Shown piece after piece: positions 1-11,073 of a stretch of 64,000 nt of DNA. The DNA is from Cannabis sativa. Taxonomy: Eukaryota; Streptophyta; Magnoliopsida; Rosales; Cannabaceae. A program made the position numbers and the translations under genes. The stretch spans positions 32,709,396 to 32,773,395 of the forward strand of contig NC_083603.1 in NCBI RefSeq assembly GCF_029168945.1, given 5' to 3'. The notes under the pieces were generated by a model, which saw only the letters and a list, made by a program, of their open reading frames with translations, had not been told where the DNA came from and did no database searches. Each line of letters opens with the position of its first letter. Position 1 is the first letter of the stretch.

Positions 1-182
1 CTTCCTCACTATGATTGAGGTATTGCTTGCTGTATGTGGGCACTACTCTAATCACTAAGGTAAGTTCGAAAAATGAAGGAAGAAGAGAGAGAGTGAGTGG
101 CGGCTAGGGAAGAGAGATAGGAGGCTCAGGTTTTTCTGATTCAGAAAGTGTGAAGTGTAATTTTCCTGAAGCCTTCACTATC

Positions 183-190
183 TATTTATA
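183..190 (-). promoter_or_regulatory. TATA box of copia LTR II-left
   Basis: TATAAATA on the minus strand, at the same place in every copia LTR of this window, followed by the conserved AGATAGTGAAGGC. It would drive transcription on the minus strand. The host LTR is now split, so activity is doubtful. Confidence 0.6.
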
Positions 191-1082
191 GCATTCCACT
201 AGGGTTGGGTTTGAATTATTTGGCATTAAAATAATGAAAATATCAACTTAAAAAGCCTGCAAAGGTGGTCGGCCATGGCTTAGTGGATTGGGCCTTGCTT
301 TTTGCAATTTTGCAATTTTAACACCTTTTGTATCTAATTTTCTCAAAAATGCCAATTTCCTAATTCAATCATTTAAATGTCAATTCTAACTATTTAATAA
401 CTATAAATAATTATTAAATAATATTGTCATTTATCATATTTATTAATTGAACAATACAAAGTATCATAATTAACAAATATGCCCCTATTAACTCTTTCTT
501 TACAATTTCGCCCTTACTTAGTGAAAATTTCACAAATAGACATAGTCTAATTTGTGAATTATAATTGATTAATCAAAACCAATTACATGAGTCTTACAAA
601 CAATATTATCTCAACTAGTGGGGGGACCATGGGTCTATATAACCGAGCTTCCAATAAGTAGATCAAGAATTTAGCACTAAAATTCACTAACTTATTAGAA
701 CTTAGAATTGCACTCTCAGTATATAGAATGCTCTATATGTTCCACCATATAGACACATCATTAGTTATCCATTGTTATAATCCTAATTTGATCAATCATC
801 CTCTATATGAATGATCTACACAGTAAAGGGATTAGATTACCGTAACACCCTATATGTATTTTATCCTTAAAACACTTGACCCCGTATAAATGATATTTCA
901 GCTTATGTGAAATGAGATCTCCACCATTTATTTTTCGTTTGGTCAAGCTCGAAGGAGATCATCCTTTGAGATAGAAGCTATAGATTCCATGTTTATGCTA
1001 GCGCTCCCACTCAATTGCACTACCGTGTTCCCAAAATGTACGTATCACCCTGACCTAAAAGTAGGCTTACTTAACAAATCAA

Positions 1083-1087
1083 AGAAC
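1083..1087. other. Target site duplication AGAAC (left copy)
   Basis: AGAAC directly precedes the TGTTGGG start of LTR A and recurs at 13257-13261 directly after the end of the LTR tail. The uninterrupted LTR near 21570 reads AAAGAACACGAATAG, which shows the 5 bp were single before insertion. Confidence 0.92.
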
Positions 1088-2780
1088 TGTTGGGTTTTAT
1101 GCCCTAAATAAAACTCATTTCAATATAATCAGATTTACTTATTAATATAGATCAGAAATAACATTTAATGTTGTATGGTTCACATGATTTATTTCATGAT
1201 TATATGTACATAATGTATGAATTCATCTGAAACCCTTTTCACATACTTAATCATGTTTATTGTGCTGTCAACACATTGGAAAGTAAACATGACTATGTGA
1301 ATAAAGTTTCCTAGATTTATCAGACATAGGGTTTTACTGATATGATAATCTACAACAGAGTTTACTTGCATTTGGAGAAATGCTATGTTCTTTCCAGAGC
1401 ATTGGTTAAAGTAAAGCTCAGGTTGGATGCATGGAGTATGCATCGGAAGGGACCAATATTGAACTTTGACTTAGATTTATTAAACTTACCGTAATATCTA
1501 TTCAAGTCAATATCGCCTAGTTGATCCTAGATCAAATGATCTTAATCCTGATATGATTAGGCTCAATCTCGAGAGGCTATTCGTGTTCTTTGATGTGTTA
1601 GTTAAGCCTACTTTTAGGTCAGGGTGATACGTACATTTTGGGAACACGGTAGTGCAATTGAGTGGGAGCGCTAGCATAAACATGGAATCTATAGCTTCTA
1701 TCTGGCGAATAGTAAGCAAAGGATGATCTCCTTCGAGCTTGACCAAACGAACATAAATGGTGGAGTACTCATTTCACATAAGCTGAAATATCATTTATAC
1801 GGGGTCAAGTATTTTAAGGATAAAATACATAGTAGGGTGTTACGGTAATCTAATCCCTTTACAGTGTAGATCATTCATATAGAGGATCAGTGATCAAATT
1901 AGGATTATAACAATGGATAACTAATGATGTGTCTATATGGTGGAACATATAGAGCATTCTATATAACTGAGAGTGCAATTCTAAGTTCTATGCGTGGATT
2001 CAACGAAGAATTAATAAGTTAGTGAATTTTAGTAATAAATTCTTGATCTACTTATTGGAAGCTCGGTTATATAGACCCATGGTCCCTGCACTAGTTGAGA
2101 TAATATTGCTTGTAAGACTCATGTAATTGGTTTTGATTAATCAATTATAATTCTCAAATTAGACTATGTCTATTTGTGAATTTTTCACTAAGTAAGGACG
2201 AAATTGTAAAGAAAGAGTTTATAGGGACATATTTGTTAATTATGATACTTTGTATGGTTTAATTAATAAATATGATAAATGACAATATTATTTAATAATT
2301 ATTTATAGTTATTAAATAGTTAGAATTGGCATTTAAATGGTGGAATTAGAAAATTGGCGTTTTGAGAAAAACAGATGCAGAAAAGATAAAACTGCAAAAT
2401 TGCAAAAAGTGAGGCCCAAATCCACTATGTAGGGCCGGCCACTTTTGTAGGATTTTTCCCTCTGATATTTTCATTGTTTTAATGCCAAATAATTTAAACC
2501 TAACCGTAGTGGAATGCTATAAATAGATAGTGAAGGCTTCAGGAAAATTACACTTTTTTCTGACACTTTCTGAATCAGAAACCTGAGCCTTCTCTCTCCC
2601 TATCTTTGGCCGAACCCACTCTCTCTCTCTCTTCCTCTTGAATTTCGAAATCCTTAGTGTATGAGTAGTGCCCACACACAGCAAGTGATACCTCCATCAT
2701 AGTAAGGAAGATCGTGAAGAAAGACTTTCAGCAAAAAGGAGTTTCAGCATCAAAGATTCAGAGAAAGAGATCCAGGTTCA
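1088..2780 (+). repeat. Copia LTR A, 3' end replaced by LTR B
   Basis: Starts TGTTGGGTTTTATGCCC after the AGAAC duplication and runs to CCAGGTTCA. About 200 bp of the normal LTR end is absent, because LTR B starts directly at 2781. Sequence variants (for example a CT run near 2625 and a GGCCGAACCC segment) match the tail at 12806-13256 better than LTRs B and C do, so A and that tail are probably two ends of one older LTR. Confidence 0.88.
2518..2525 (+). promoter_or_regulatory. TATA box of LTR A
   Basis: TATAAATA in the context GGAATGC-TATAAATA-GATAGTGAAGG, conserved in all copia LTRs of the window. Transcription would begin a few tens of bases downstream. Confidence 0.65.
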
Positions 2781-4658
2781 TGTTGGGTTTTATGCCCTAA
2801 ATAAAACTCATTTCAATATAATCAGATTTACTTATTAATATAGATCAGAAATAACATTTAATGTTGCATGGTTCACATGATTTATTTCATGATTATATGT
2901 ACATAATGTATGAATTCATCTGAAACCCTTTTCACATACTTGATCGTGCTGTCAACACATTGGAAAGTAAACATGACTATGTGAATAAAGTTTCCTAGAT
3001 TTATCAGACATAGGGTTTTACTGATATGATAATCTACAACAGAGTTTACTTGCATTTGGAGAAGTGCTATGTTCTTTCCAGAGCATTGGTTAAAGTAAAG
3101 CTCAGGTTGGATGCATGGAGTATGCATCGGAAGGGACCGATATTGAACTTTGACTTAGATTTATTAAACTTACCGTAATATCTATTCAAGTCAATATCGC
3201 CTAGTTGATCCTAGATCAAATGTTCTTAATCCTGTTATGATTAGGCTCAATCTTGAAAGGCTATTCGTGTTCTTTGATTTGTTAGTTAAGCCTACTTTTA
3301 GGTCAGGGTGATAGTACATTTTGGGAACACGGTAGTGCAATTGAGTGGGAGCGCTAGCATAAACATGGAATCTATAGCTTCTATCTGGCGAATAGTAAGC
3401 AAAGGATGATCTCCTTCGAGCTTGACCAAACGAACATAAATGGTGGAGTACTCATTTCACATAAGCTGAAATATCATTTATACGGGGTCAAGTGTTTTAA
3501 GGAATAAATACATTGTAGGGTGTAACGGTAATTTAATCCCTTTACAGTGTAGATCATTCATATAGAGGATCATTGATCACATTAGGATTATAACAATGGA
3601 TAACTAATGATGTGTCTATATGGTGGAACATATAGAGCATTCTATATACTGAGAGTGCAATTCTAAGTTCTATGCGTGGATTCAACGAAGAATTAATAAG
3701 TTAGTGAATTTTAGTGCTAAATTCTTGATCTACTAATTGGAAGCTCGGTTATATAGACCCATGGTCCCCGCACTAGTTGAGATAATATTGCTTGTAAGAC
3801 TCATGTAATTGGTTTTGATTAATCAATTATAATTCTCAATTTAGACTATGTCTATTTGTGAAATTTTCACTAAGTAAGGGCGAAATTGTAAAGAAAGAGT
3901 TTTAGGGGCATATTTGTTAATTATGATACTTTGTATGGTTCAATTAATAAATATGATAAATGACAATATTATTTAATAATTATTTATAGTTATTAAATAG
4001 TTAGAATTGGCATTTAAATGGTTGAATTAGAAAATTGGCATTTTTTAGAAAATCAGATGCAGAAAAGATAAAACTGCAAAATTGCAAAAAGTGAGGCCCA
4101 AATCCACTTGTATAGGGCCAGCCACTTTTGTAGGAAATTTAAACTGATTTTTTCATTATTTTAATGCCAAATAATTCAAACCTAACCCTAGTGGAATGCT
4201 ATAAATAGATAGTGAAGGCTTCAGGAAATTTACACTTAAATTTCTACACTACTGATTCAGAAAAAACTGAGCCTTCTCTCTCCCTATCTTTAGCTACTAC
4301 TTCTTCTTTCTCTTCCTTTGAATTTCGAACTACCTTAGTGTGAGAGTAGTGCCCACACACATCAAGTGATACCTCAATCATAGTGAGGAAGATCGTGAAG
4401 AAAGATCATCAGCAAAGGAGTTTCAGCATCAAAGATTTAGAGAAAGAGATCCAGGTTCAGATATTGATAATGCTCTGCTACAGAAAGGAATCAAGGGCTA
4501 GATATCTGAACGGAAGGAGTCATATTATTCCGCTGCACCCAATGTAAGGTTTCTTTAACTTTATGTGTTTATTTCATCGTTTTAGAAAGTTCTTATTTAG
4601 GATGTTAATAACCATACTTGTGAGTAGATCTAAGATCCTGGTAAAATAAATTCCAACA
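2781..4658 (+). repeat. 5' LTR (B) of copia element I
   Basis: TGTTGGG...TTCCAACA, 1878 bp, followed after AC by a primer site. It pairs with LTR C at 11074. Both carry the same AAATTTCTACACTACTG stretch after the TATA box, which LTR A lacks, so B and C are a true pair. Confidence 0.93.
4200..4207 (+). promoter_or_regulatory. TATA box of LTR B
   Basis: TATAAATA in the conserved copia LTR context. It would drive the genomic transcript of element I. Confidence 0.68.
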
Positions 4659-4660
4659 AC

Positions 4661-4677
4661 TGGCCTCAGAGCCATGG
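4661..4677 (+). other. Primer binding site of copia element I
   Basis: TGGCCTCAGAGCCATGG lies two bases after the LTR end. The form TGGTATCAGAGC, seen in element II, is complementary to the 3' end of plant initiator tRNA-Met. Here TA is replaced by CC, so priming would be weakened. Confidence 0.88.
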
Positions 4678-4953
4678 TAATTGATTTACTTGCAAGAAAT
4701 TTGGACTTTAAAACGATTGTTTGTTTGTTTTTGGATGGTATCATGTTGTATTGAGTGTTATTTGATGATTGATTGATGTTTGTGAAATTTTCGTAAAAAA
4801 TAATTACGATTTTATCTCTGGAATTATTTTTATTGGATAGTATGGAAAAAATTAAGCAAGTTAGCCTTTTACAGAACTTAATTTGGATTTTATTTGAATT
4901 AGTTATGATTTTTTGAAGATTTGGAAAAATCGGGGCTGTGTTGATTTTTTTCC

Positions 4954-4978
4954 TGCGATCGCAAATCTGTCCGTACAG
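4954..4978 (+). other. Palindromic motif pair near primer site (element I)
   Basis: TGCGATCGCA (4954-4963), a perfect 10-bp palindrome, is followed by CTGTCCGTACAG (4967-4978), whose four-base ends pair. The same pair occurs in leaders II and V at about the same distance from the primer site. A role in genomic RNA dimerisation is speculation. Confidence 0.5.
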
Positions 4979-6139
4979 TTCCGAATTTTTTTGTTTTTCA
5001 TGCTTTTTCATGGAATTAACTTCCAATTTTTTGTATAGTTTTGTATTTATACTATTACTATTCCTAATTCAATTCTAATTATCATTTTGAATTAATTTAA
5101 TATTTTTTAAATTTAATTCAAGATATTAGTGTAATTTGAATTTGAATAGAATTAGTATCTATCTTCTTGCTTAAAAATCTATCTTATTTTTAAATATGAT
5201 TATATCTTATTTTTTTTTAAATTTAAGGTCAGATTTTATAAGATATTTATAAAATCTTTTAAGATATTTTCAAGATATCTTATCTTTTAAGATATTTTTA
5301 ATTATATCTTATCTTTTAAGATTTTTTTTTAAAAATTAAATCTTTTTAGATATTTTGACCTTATTTAAATTCAAAATAAGATATTTATAATCATGTAATT
5401 TTAAATAGATGTAAGATATTTTGATAACTTTTAAATTTTGTTATTTTATTTATTTAAATTAAATTTAAAATCTGAAAAAATATTTCATTTATCTTTTCTA
5501 ATTTTTATTTAATTTTTATTTTTAAAATAACATTTAATTTTTTTAAAAGTAGTTAGCAAATTTTGAAATGATATTTAGGTTGGTTGAAACCTAATTTTTC
5601 AAAAAAGTAGGTTTAATTTTAAATATTTTTTTTTAAATTTCGAAATTTAAATTTATTTCCGAAATTAATTTTTTTTTTATTTTTCGAATATTAAAATATT
5701 TTTTAATTATTTATTTTTCGAAATTATTTATTTAAAATTAAATAAATCCTACTTCCAACTATCCAGCTAACCTTGTTGCAGGAGTATGTGGTTTTAGCTT
5801 GTATGTAAGTTTTCAAAACCTATTATTACTTGATTGCAAATAGCCATGGTTACTTTTTGCCAGATCTAATGATCTGATGGCTCCCTTGGTCAAGATAATA
5901 ATTTGTAACAGGTATATTTACAATCTTCTTTCATCTTTGTATGACCTAGCAACATGATAGGACCCATCCAAAAGTGTGCCTGTGTGAGCCTATGTGTTTA
6001 ATTTGATTATAGATACATATAGGTTGTTGTTGCTAAAATAAATTATCATAGTCCTTGATAGAATTTATTTAGGCCCATTTAGTTATTGGGCTTATTCAAT
6101 TAATAACATTTGTTCTTATTAAGGTTAAATTCCTCTCTT

Positions 6140-6240
6140 TTGGGCCTTGTGTGAGAGTTGGGAGCCATAGAAGTGGGTACGACATACTGAACCCAGCACC
6201 CCCTCACACAAACCACCCCAATTGTGAAGGCCCATTTGCC
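6140..6240 (+). other. Conserved foldable leader block (copy I)
   Basis: GC-richer island in the AT-rich leader. TGGGCCTT at its start can pair with AAGGCCCA at its end, GTGTGAG with CTCACAC inside that, and GTTGGG with CCCAGC further in. Copies at 18746, 48375 and 58026 are nearly identical, while the flanks diverge more. Confidence 0.6.
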
Positions 6241-9089
6241 TGATTTGAATGACTGTACTAGGTTAATTACACTAGTTTAGCCTAATTAAAATTGCTTGGC
6301 AACATAATTAATTTCATTTATTTTGAAATTAATTTAAGAAAATTATAGTTTAAAGAATTTTTTATTCTAAGCTAAACTATATGTATTTTCTTGTATTTAA
6401 TTAAATATAGAATTATAACCATATAGATTCCTTCTGGAGCGTAATTTAAATTTTTCATTAAATATTCCTATTTAAGTTGATATTTAGTTATCTACAACTA
6501 ACCAACTTAAATCTGAATATCTTTTGAATTTCAAATTTCAAAATTAAGTTGAGGAATTTTAGGTATTGGTTATTAAGATTCTTTAGATATTTTTTAAGTT
6601 AATATCTTTTCAAATATTAACTTAAAATGGAATATTTTCAAATTAAGTGGTTACAACTTAATTTTTGATATTTAATTAAATTTAAATTTGAAAATATTTA
6701 AGTTCTAGATTTTTTCTAATACAACTTAAATTAGATATTTTTTCAAATTTTGTGAAAAAGATACTTAGTCAAATAAGATATTTTCTAGATAGTTATTTCT
6801 AGACTACTTATTATTTCTAATATTAAATAGGAAAATATTATACATTGTGAAATTAATTATTTAAATAATTAATTTTGGTACAAGTATATTTTTCCTAGTA
6901 TTAAACTAGAGATTAATAAATAAGCCTTCTCTACACTTAATTATTTATTTCTTGAATTTAATACATTTAATTAATTTGAAAATTAAATATCTAAGTTGAT
7001 TTTCATCATGATACTTAAATATTTCTTTTTCATGACACTTAATTAAATAGAAAATTATTTTTAGTTGAAATTTAATTTTTCAACTAAATTTAAATAATTT
7101 TCAAAATATATTTTTTTTATTTATTAATCAAATTTCGAAATTGCATTTCTTAAATGCTGGAATTTCGAATTTTATTTGAAAAATAGATTAAAGTTGTAAA
7201 TTATGAATTTTAATTTTGGACCAACTTAAATCAATGATTTTTTCATTAATTGATTAATTTAAAATAAATAAATTAAAATATATTATTAGAAATTGAATTA
7301 ATTAGTCAAAGGAAAATTTAGATAGGTGATATTTTTGCTTGAAGTATTTTTCTAGTGTATTTAATTAAATAGAAAATTAATATTTAAGTTGATTTTCATC
7401 ATCATACTTAAATATTTAAAAATTTTCTTATATATTTAATTAAATAGGAAAATTATATTTTTTTGTTGTAAATTAATTTTATTAATTAATTTTGGGCCAA
7501 CATTAAATTAGAATAATTTTTTCAGGATTTACTTTTTATTTTAATATGCATTTTTCGAAAATTGTATTCTTATAGACTTTAATTTTTCGAAATGCAATAT
7601 ATATTTATAGAAAATTAAATTTGAGTTGTAAATTAATTTAAATTAATTTTGTAACAACTTAAATTGAATATTTTTCTAAATATTTATTGGAAATTCTTAC
7701 TAAGATGGAAATAATTCATGTTATTTTCATATCCATCTAAGTAAAATTTATAAATATTAAATTAAAATTTATATTTGGAATTTTTCATTCTAAATTGGAA
7801 ATTTTAATTAAATAAATATATATTTAAAATAAATAGAATAAATAAAGAGAATCAAAGAAAATACAACTCTCTTTAAATAATGAGCTTTATTATTAAGACA
7901 TTCGATCTCCATTGTGGGTTTTACACCGCGTTTGTTTTAGTGAGTAATCCTCCCTAATGGAGGAACGTTCATTAGCAATTTCGCACCGTTTAACCTCGCA
8001 TGATAAGTAGTTTGTAAGTGTTTTGTATGGTATGGATCACCCTAATGGTGGCGACCATACTTGACTTGCAAATTATGAAACAATGGTGGAAGCTCATAAG
8101 ATAGAATTGCCTTGACTCTCGCCTAAACGGGACAACGCTGAATTCCAATCTTGATCGAATAAAAGGTTGCTAGAATGTTTAACATTTTAGACGAGCTGAC
8201 AACTCTATTCAATGAATGGTAGCTTTGACTCTCGCCTAAACGGGACACTGATATCAGTTTGTTGAAAACCTTGGAAATTATTTAGGATTGTAAGTTTTAG
8301 TATTTTCACTTGTCATTCCTACTTGCTATATGTTTATAATTTCTGAATTGTGTATGAACTTATATTGAACCATGTTATTTTCTATTATTAAGTTGTAGTT
8401 TAATTTCGAATCTTCATTGTTGGTCTAACTTGGCTTGTTTATCTAATGAGATAAATCCCTAGTGGATTTTCACCATTAGACATACATAATAATGTTAGAT
8501 CTCGAAAGATAAATATTGTATATGCGACATCTAGCTGTTCATCAATTGATGACACCTTAGACTAGTATTTTTACGATATGAAATAAGAAGATTGTATAAA
8601 TAAGATTACTTTGACTTTCGCTAATCGAAGCATCGTTGGATTCTTATTTATGAACGAAATTATCCTAATTCCTCTTAGCTTATTCATTTCGAATTAGCTT
8701 CAAAATATATCATTGGATGAATGGTCTATAAATCATTTCATGTCATTATATTTTCTCTTAAGAAATTAAATGACGCATATGATTATAATCCCGAAATTCT
8801 ATTCCCAATTGATATAAATCCTCAATCTTAGAAATCTCCTACTTGTATGGGCAAATCTGACTTAGAGTTTAAATAGTAGTGGTGGTCCAAGAAAGAATTA
8901 CTCATTATATTTGGTTGAATTTAAGTCTTTGACTTTAATTTTAGAATCCAAACAGAAATTTTCTTATATTTCTAATTCCAGGATGCAATACAGTTACACC
9001 TTCACAAGGGTTTAATATCCATCTTCTATTAATGGATTAAAACTGTATGGAATATGAGTTAGGTATTCTGTGACCAGGATCCACTTGCA

Positions 9090-11010
9090 GTATTCTAAGA
9101 ACTCTTTGATGTAACTAAACCTATGTCATCAATAGACACTACCATTTTTTTTAATCTATGGCATTTGTATCTTGTTCATAGTGGATTTGACAAGATCAAT
9201 CTCTGCAAAGAGTTAATATGCCTATATCCACTGAAAGTAGTTCATCTCATTCGCAGATGGATGTACATTCAAGGGTGGATATGAGTTTTTCGTTGTATTC
9301 TTAAAACGATCACTCTAGATTATACCTTACGCAAAGAAATTTGAAATGTTTGAAAAATTTCTTAAATTTCTAGCAATGGTTAAAACCATTAAGGTAAGTG
9401 GTTAAAGATCTTGCGAACTGATAGGGGTGGAGAAATAGTTAGTAGATATGCAGTTCAAAGATCATTAATTTGATTTTTGTATTATATCCAAACTTACCTC
9501 CCCAGAAATTTCGAGTTGCATATTGATGATTAGTTACTAGTTGTTGCCTAAATCCTTCTATGGTAATACAATTTCAGAATGATGTAATGGTTGTATACTT
9601 AATGTAAATCATTACTAGATTCATGGATGACCTAATTAAAATCTTAAGAAAAGCTAGAACTGTTAACCATGGTTTGTTAGCTATTCTAAGTGATTAGGGG
9701 TGGACCATCCCATTGTCAATAGATAAGAAAGTGTTTGTTCAAACAAATACTACTTTTCTAAGAAAATGACTAAGTCTGAAAAACAAGTAGCAAATAAAGG
9801 AGATATTTAATTCTTGATTCCAAAAGTGTTTTATCATCTTATATAACATATGATGATCCCACTGCCTCTGTTGTCTTGTCACAACCGAAGAGATCAATAC
9901 CATTTAGTTTTCTTAGACATAATTCACGGTACCTTGTCGTAGTGGGAGAGTTTCTAGGAACTCACATTCTTATGACTTGGGAGACACTAGTGATTAAAAT
10001 CCATTGTGAGTTTAAACAAGTAATGGATTGTCAAGATAAGAAACTAAGAAGAAAGCCAATAGAACTATGGTTTAATCCATTCACATGGAATAACCTAAAG
10101 TTTTCTATTACAAGGACATAAAAGGAAATTTTAGTTAATAAGTCTATTCTATGGACTTAACAAACTTCCTGTTCCTAGTATTATAGGTTTGAGTTTATCT
10201 AAACCTATGGCTTGTGGTATACCTGGTAATTACTTACTCTAATGCAAGCAACTTACTTTAGTAAGATGCTGAAGCATTTTTCTTTCTAATGGCAATCTAT
10301 AGAAGCTTCACAACTTCTTAGGTGTAGATTTTATTTATCTAAGGAAAAGTCTTAACTATTCCAGAAAAGATAAAGCCATGAAAGAATTTCTTATATCAAC
10401 AGTGAGAGGTCTTAGATATGCTTTTGTATGCCTTAGACCAGACACCTGCTGTTGAGTGGGAGTAATGAGTAGGTATCAGATTCATCCAGGAGAAGAACAT
10501 TGGAAGACAATCAAGTAAATCTTTAGATAAAGAAGAGGAACTATATGTTAGTCTATAATGGTGTGTTTAAAACTCTTAGACTACACCAGATCAGATTTCG
10601 AAATTTGCCATTGTGCTAGAAAATCTTTCTGATAAGATGGTGATTACTCTGGGGGTGGAATAGTGATTTTGGAGAAGTGTAAAAACCAATCTGAAGTCTC
10701 TAGGTCTACCAGAGAGAGACTGAATGTTAAAGTTGCAGGAAAGGTACTTATTCAGTCTAAGGAAAGTTCTATACATCTTTGGCACCATTCCAAATTGCCT
10801 TAAACTACTAGTGTTAATTTCCTGATTAACCAAAAGTAGTTGCCAAAGATATAGAATCCAGTATCCCAAGAGAGTAGACATATAGAGAGGAATTTCACAT
10901 TATCAATGATTTTGTGATTAAAGGAAGAGTAATGGTGGAGAAAAGGTTGTGGTTAATTCAACCTTTCAGATCCTATTACGAGGAGTTTACTACTACTACA
11001 CTTGATTTGT
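9090..11010 (+). pseudogene. Decayed copia pol of element I
   Basis: A pol gene with many stops and frameshifts, recognised piecewise by comparison with the better copy in element II. A GAG-pre-integrase remnant (LWHL, then SGFDKIN) sits near 9155-9200. Integrase core remnants follow: FKGGYEFFV near 9270 and LRTDRGGE at 9411-9437. An RT/RNase H spacer remnant PGEEHWKTIK lies near 10489-10520. The RNase H end (HIER, then a frameshift, then FVIKGRVMVEK) is at about 10879-10945. No stretch encodes a whole domain. Known family order and the neighbouring LTRs support the call; the start and end given are approximate. Confidence 0.72.
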
Positions 11011-11060
11011 ATATCAAGGTGTTGAGATTATTTGAAACGCACTTTTTGTTTTATATTAGT

Positions 11061-11073
11061 GCAAGTGGGAGTT
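11061..11073 (+). other. Polypurine tract of copia element I
   Basis: GCAAGTGGGAGTT directly precedes the TGTTGGG start of LTR C. The same sequence in reverse complement borders element II's 3' LTR at 13769. Confidence 0.8.

Larger units (their letters stand above)
1..1087 (-). repeat. 3' LTR of copia element II, first part (truncated by window start)
   Basis: Matches the complete LTR at 20180-22077 from about 20448 to 21570. It stops at AATCAAAGAAC, where a plus-strand copia LTR begins, and resumes at 13262. Compared with the other LTR it lacks a 22-bp piece near 695 and about 14 bp near 968, two small private deletions. Confidence 0.92.
4678..9090 (+). other. AT-rich gag-less leader of copia element I
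   Basis: No open frame over 300 bp that looks like gag. The region is very AT-rich, with repeated TTAAATA and AAGATATT words. Its landmarks recur in the leaders of elements II, IV and V: a palindromic pair at 4954-4978, a GC-richer foldable block at 6140-6240, and two direct repeats of GACTCTCGCCTAAACGGG at 8111 and 8224. This makes it a family trait rather than random filler. Confidence 0.75.

Noticed and set aside
1189..1443. An 84-codon antisense frame in copia LTRs (also at 2882, 11175 and 61218) with nearly the same protein
   Set aside because: It recurs only because the LTRs are recent copies of each other. It is antisense to the LTR promoter, lacks a codon-use signal, and the diverged LTRs IV and the solo LTR do not keep it.
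1507..1746. A 79-codon antisense frame in copia LTRs (also 11493 and 60914)
   Set aside because: Same reasoning: shared by descent of the repeat, not kept in diverged subfamilies, no recognisable domain.
4661..4677. Short tRNA-Met-like sequence as a tRNA gene
   Set aside because: Only the 3'-end complement is present; it is a primer binding site.
9876..10121. An 81-codon open frame as a separate gene
   Set aside because: Lies inside the decayed copia pol of element I and matches no pol frame well; chance opening.
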